Source: Azadirachta indica (lineage: Eukaryota > Streptophyta > Magnoliopsida > Sapindales > Meliaceae). Taken from it: a stretch of 64,000 nt of DNA. Positions 59,677 through 64,000 of the stretch are shown here, piece by piece. The stretch spans positions 5,726,545-5,790,544 of the forward strand of contig CM040447.1 in the NCBI GenBank assembly GCA_022749755.1. The letters are read 5' to 3'. The translations under genes were made by a program, and so were the position numbers. A model generated the notes under the pieces. That model was not told where the DNA came from, did not search any database, and saw only the letters and a list, made by a program, of their open reading frames with translations. Position 1 is the first letter of the stretch; each line of letters starts with the position of its first letter.

Positions 59677-61567
59677 ATGGCATCCAAATCACACTACAAC
59701 AAACCCACTTCTTCTTCTTCTTCTTCTTCTTCAATTTCTTCTTCATGGATTCTGTTTTACTCTCACTCCCTCTTCACTCTTTTCCTCTTCTTTCCTCTTT
59801 CTTCTTCATATCCTCAATCTCAACCGCAAATCCAGCTTGCTTGCAAGGCCACGCGTTACCCAGAAATTTGTCAGTCTTCTCTCTCTGAGTCTCATAATGT
59901 TCCTCAAAATCCGACTCCTGTTCAGATGATCCAATCCGCCATCTGGGTTTCTTCCGAAAAGCTTAAAGCTGCGAAACCTATGGTGAAATCCATCCTTGAC
60001 TCCTCCGCCAACAATCTGAACCGTTCAAATGCTGCTAAAACGTGTCTGAAGACTCTCGATTACTCTCATTCCAGGGCTGGGTCGGCGTCCGACGCATTGC
60101 CACGTGGCAGGCTCAAGGATGCTCGTGTTTGGTACAGTGCGGCTTTGACATACCAATACGATTGCTGGTCGGCGTTAAAGTACGTTAACGATACGAAGCT
60201 GGTGGACGAAACGATGGCGTTTCTGTATTCTTTACTCGGGTTGACGAGTAACGCACTGAGTATGATGATGTCGTTTGATAACTTTGGCGATGATTTTAAC
60301 ACGTGGCGTGCGCCCGGGACGGAAAGGACCGGGTTTTGGGAGAAAGTCAAGTTGAATGGGACCCGGTTGGGGGATAGTGGTGGGTTTCCGTCAAAGTTAA
60401 CCGCAGATGTAACGGTGTGTAAAAATGGAAGTTGTCATTACAAAACGGTGCAGGACGCCGTGAACGCGGCACCGGATAATGCAAGGAAACGGAGATTTGT
60501 TATTAACATAAAAGAAGGTGTATACGAAGAGACTGTTAGGATTTCGTTTGAGAAAAAGAACGTAGTTTTCTTAGGAGACGGGATGGGCAAAACGGTCATT
60601 ACAGGATCTTTACATGTGGGTCAACCCGGAATGACCACCTACGAGTCTGCTACAATGGGTAAGTTTCTTCATTTTTTAAAAGAAATTTTAAACAGTAATC
60701 ATTTCTGAAATCTAAAAATAAATAATAGTAGTTACTATTGAAATTTCTCCAAAAGTAAACTGTTCTCCGTTGTTATTTGAACTTGAAATAACTTGAAAGT
60801 CTTAACAGCGTATTTCAGACCGTGCAAATTAGCTTATGTGCTTGTTATTGTGTTAACGTGTTATGTTGTCCTGTTTGCCAGAAGTTGTTGGTGATGGGTT
60901 TATGGCTTGAGGTATCACAGTCCAGAACACAGCAGGCCCTGATTCTCACCAAGCAGTAGCCTTCAAATCAGACAGCGATCTATCCATCATCGACAACTGT
61001 GAGTTCTTAGGCAATCACGACACCCTCTATGCTCACGTCCACCGGCAATTCTACAAAAACTGCCGCATTCAGGGCAACGTAGACTTCATTTTCGGAAACT
61101 CCCCAGCAATTTTCCAGGATTGCCAAATCCTGGTTGCTCCTCAGCAACTTAATCCGGAAAAAGTCGAGACCAATTTCGTCACAGCACATGGCAGAACAGA
61201 CCCTGCCCAATGCTCAGGTTTCGTATTCCAGAACTGTTCGATCAATGGCACTGAGGAGTACATGAAATTGTATAATGGTAACCCTCTTCTGTACAAGTGC
61301 TATTTGGGAAGACCATGGAAGGAATATTCAAGAACTGTTTTCATTCACTGTAACTTAGAAGCTCTTATACACCCAGATGGGTGGATGCCCTGGAGTGGCG
61401 ATTTTGCCTTGAAAACACTTTACTACGGAGAATTTGAGAACTCTGGAACCGGGGCTAATCCGTCTAAGAGAGTTCCATGGAGTAGCCAGATTCCTGAAGA
61501 TCATGTGCATGCATATTCAGTCCAGAATTTCATTCAAGGAGATGAATGGATTTCAACATCGTCTTGA
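59677..61567 (+). pseudogene. Pectinesterase/inhibitor (PME51-like) copy 4, in-frame stop in exon 2
   Basis: Exons 59677-60658 and 60882-61567 join in frame (1668 nt), but exon 2 has TGA at 60908-60910 where sister copies have Ser (AGT) or Arg (AGA), between FMA and GITVQN. The rest of the catalytic frame is open to the normal stop. It carries other telling changes: Q to H in GNHDTLY (the oxyanion-hole Gln of plant PMEs), W to C in PAQCSGF, L to S in NCSINGT. Asp of HDTLY, Asp of NVDFIFG and Arg of YLGRPW remain. The N-terminal poly-Ser, signal and PMEI domain ([12 protein letters not shown]) are intact, so a truncated inhibitor-domain protein of about 330 residues could still be made. The intron is only 223 bp and its acceptor is shifted by a base (TTTGCCAG). 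Confidence 0.88.
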
Positions 61568-61579
61568 TTGTTACCAACT

Positions 61580-63180
61580 GCAGAATCTGCTTAAGCATTT
61601 TTCACAACTCTACTCTTAGTAAGATTAAGTTTTAGTACCTCAACACTAAAAGCAACCTTGTGTTGTAAAGTTTGTTATTTATATCAAATAAGTCCCTATT
61701 GTTAGATCAGTTTCTCATTTGAGCTAATTGTAGTCAAATTCTTGCTTTAATTAAGTCAACAATTAGTTAAACGCTTGCTATCAAGCCAACTGGCTAGTGT
61801 TGAATACTTACCACACTTCCCATCAAAGTTAAAAATTAGTTTATTAAACAAGTACATATACACAAGTTTATTTTCTATTTTACATAAAATTACCATACTC
61901 TTCACTTGCTAGTGTAAGTCAAGAACATTCTTGTAAGTGAAAGAATTAAAAAGTGTGGCCATGTGTCTCATTTATGTGAGGAAGCAACTAACCCAAAGTG
62001 TAAATCAACATTATTGTTCATCACAAGCCAATTGCTTTGAATATTTGCAGTATTTTATATTGTTACTATCACTATCTAACAACAACCTATGAATGAGAAT
62101 ATTTTGCACTATTTCAATAGAATGATAATAAAATTCAAAGGGTGGAAAGAACTTAAATTAGGATCATCAATAATAATCAATAATATTTGTGCACTTGAAA
62201 AGAAATTTTTTTCTTTAATATTTAGATTCAGTGTGAGAAGTCAAGTGATAATTTGACGTGCTATCAGTAATTATAAATTACATATTATTAAGTGAATATT
62301 GAGAATTTAAACTTTTAAGTAAAGTGATAACTTGACCTTATAGATGTCAAACTTTGTATGGGTATGGAGTCCCGTGGAGATCCGAAAATGAAGTAAATTT
62401 GGGATAATATGATGAAGAATGGGCAAGAAATGAGAGTAGATTAATCTCCATAATATTAATAGGGTGAGAAATAGTTTAATACTCTTTAATCCACCATTGC
62501 TCCATTCCTCATATATATTTTATAATATGTTATTTTTAAAATAAAAATATATATGTAGATACTATTCAATTAAAAAAATTTTATAATTCATAATATTTTT
62601 ATTTTATTATAGTCAAATTTATATTTTTAATATAATTATTACATATAAGTAATAATAGGATACGTTAATGATATTTTTATTTAATATTTACTATAAAAAA
62701 TAAAAAAAAGATAAGATAAGTGGGGATGGGAAATCCATTTTCCACGCGGAAATTCTCAATTTTTACCCCATTAAATATATTGAAAGGTAGAGATCAAAAT
62801 AAAAATTGGGTGGAGAACAGGAAAAACCTCCCCTACTCACCTTGCTCCATTACCATCCCTACTTGACTCTATAAAATTTCATTTTAAAGTGTTTTTGAAA
62901 AATAAATTTGAATGTAAATTGCTCAATGTCAATGGGGTAGAAAAGATTGCAATTAGGGCATAGGGCACAGTTTGTAGCATAGAGAAACATCAAGAACAAC
63001 TATTTTCTCTTACAAGATAACTAAAAATTTCAGTTGCCAAGTTTTGAACAAATCAAAATTATGATAATATCTACTATTCTCCAATGGGTGTCTAAACACT
63101 TTATGCATTAAGTAAAAATACTGAAGGAAAAATTGAAGCCTTGATAAGGTTTCTTGTAAAGCAAGAAACATAGAAACTTC
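61580..63180. other. Spacer between the pectinesterase array and the GUX-like gene
   Basis: No gene recognised. It includes the 3' flank of copy 4, partly similar to the other units (AGTCAACTGCTTTGAATATT-like sequence near 62030), then AT-rich DNA and presumably the 3' UTR of the minus-strand gene ending at 63186. Confidence 0.5.
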
Positions 63181-63185
63181 AAAAC

Positions 63186-64000
63186 TCACAAGCCAGAAAG
63201 GGATGCAGTGGTGATTGCAGGCGGCGTTGGAGTAAAAGATTCATCGTCTGTCCAGTTCGTCTCACCCCAGTGTCGTAACATACTCTTCCAGTTGCATAAC
63301 TTGTCGATGCATTTCTTCAAACGCTGATCCTCAACTTTGATTTTGTAATGCTCATCTGTGAAGTTTGCCTTCTCTGCTTGCCTTCTATCCCACTCTAACT
63401 GTGCCTTTTGCTTTGATCTCAACAGGCAGAATTGCTGCAGCTGTTCAGGCATTGCATCATGGACTTTCCACCAATTTGCGTGAGCTACATCGCTAGCGAA
63501 CTCTTGTAATATGTCGACATTCCAGTTGCAGTCATAGTCCCGGAAGCACAGCCAAGGCTTCAGTCCTAGGTAGTGAAGAACATACAGAATTGGAGGGTCA
63601 GCTCCGAAAAGTTGTGTTTTCTTTCGCTTCACATCTTCCTCATCGCCAAACCAGAAATGTTTCAAGAAGTTCATGTGTCGTGGAATGCGATGCCACCACG
63701 TGAAAACTTCATTCAGGTAACCTTGATCACCCCCATTGTAGGATTCAAACTCATTTATATGATCCATCAGGAGTTGGAATGTACAATTTGAGGGCTCAAT
63801 GACCATAACACCAGAGTTGAACATTGTTCCATTGTTTCCTGTAGCTGAAATTTCAGGCATTCCAAATAAGAAATCAATGTTTCGAAGTATAAGCAAGTCA
63901 GCATCAATGAAAATGATCTTGTCGTAGTCTGTCAGCTGCCATAATCTGAACTTGCTGTAGTTCCATTCATTGTATGCATCTTTTTCTGCTTTCGGATTCC
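63186..64000 (-). CDS. UDP-glucuronate:xylan alpha-glucuronosyltransferase (GUX1/2-type), C-terminal part
   Basis: GUX enzymes are Golgi GT8 glycosyltransferases that add glucuronic acid to xylan. The minus strand is open from the window edge at 64000 to TGA at 63186, about 271 codons, so only the C-terminal half is present. It begins with the donor-binding region, including the DxD motif (KIIFIDADLLILRNIDFLFG), then ISATGNNGTMFNSGVMVIEP, GGDQGYLNEVFTWWHRIP, and the GLKPWLCFRDYDCNWN block, all typical of GUX1/GUX2. A basic, Gln/Glu-rich segment and a Thr-rich end (SFTPTPPAITTASLSGL) follow. It is cut off at the window edge, not truncated. GUX1 is preferred because of its Arabidopsis proximity to ZC3H38, but GUX2 is not excluded. 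Confidence 0.9.
   Translation of the reverse strand, partial: NPKAEKDAYNEWNYSKFRLWQLTDYDKIIFIDADLLILRNIDFLFGMPEISATGNNGTMFNSGVMVIEPSNCTFQLLMDHINEFESYNGGDQGYLNEVFTWWHRIPRHMNFLKHFWFGDEEDVKRKKTQLFGADPPILYVLHYLGLKPWLCFRDYDCNWNVDILQEFASDVAHANWWKVHDAMPEQLQQFCLLRSKQKAQLEWDRRQAEKANFTDEHYKIKVEDQRLKKCIDKLCNWKSMLRHWGETNWTDDESFTPTPPAITTASLSGL

Overview
The window is nuclear DNA from a flowering plant, most probably a core eudicot. The evidence is AT-rich intergenic DNA, GT-AG introns, several plant-only gene families (trichome-birefringence-like, HECATE bHLH, GUX glucuronosyltransferase, PMEI-PME pectinesterases), many TA/TG/GA microsatellites and short non-coding DNA transposons. I could not assign a genus.

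Layout: (1) 0.5-5.3 kb, + strand: a 12-exon FAS2 gene (p60 subunit of chromatin assembly factor 1), with two canonical E2F sites in its promoter. (2) 5.9-6.8 kb, - strand: a proline-rich single-pass membrane protein resembling TED7. (3) 8.3-11.2 kb, - strand: a three-exon trichome-birefringence-like (TBL) polysaccharide acetyltransferase. (4) 11.8-18.7 kb: gene-free AT-rich DNA with a Mutator-type non-autonomous element. (5) 18.7-19.5 kb, - strand: an intronless HECATE3-like bHLH gene. (6) 19.9-27 kb: gene-free, with a second TIR element. (7) 27.0-33.2 kb, - strand: a CCCH zinc-finger/RS gene like Arabidopsis ZC3H38, with an inferred long 5' leader intron. (8) 37.4-61.6 kb, + strand: four tandem copies of a PME51-like pectinesterase/pectinesterase-inhibitor gene. 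Copies 2 and 3 are open and catalytically complete. Copy 1 has two apparent frameshifts and copy 4 an in-frame stop plus a changed active-site Gln. (9) 63.2 kb to the window end, - strand: the C-terminal part of a GUX1/2-type xylan glucuronosyltransferase.

Four of the seven gene families act on or in the cell wall (TED7-like, TBL, PME, GUX), but they differ in biochemistry and orientation, so this is a neighbourhood and not an operon-like unit. From memory, HEC3 and PME51 are adjacent in Arabidopsis (At5g09750/At5g09760), and ZC3H38 and GUX1 lie very close together (At3g18640/At3g18660). Here the two pairs are interleaved, which suggests an ancestral block later split between duplicated chromosomes.

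The most dynamic part is the pectinesterase array. It has repeated promoter blocks and repeated 3' flanks, an apparent exchange between copies 1 and 2, a composite MITE in the copy 2 spacer and a 2.7-kb higher-order tandem repeat in the copy 3 spacer. I found no tRNA, rRNA, CRISPR array or autonomous transposon ORF, and nothing I would call a previously undescribed biological system.
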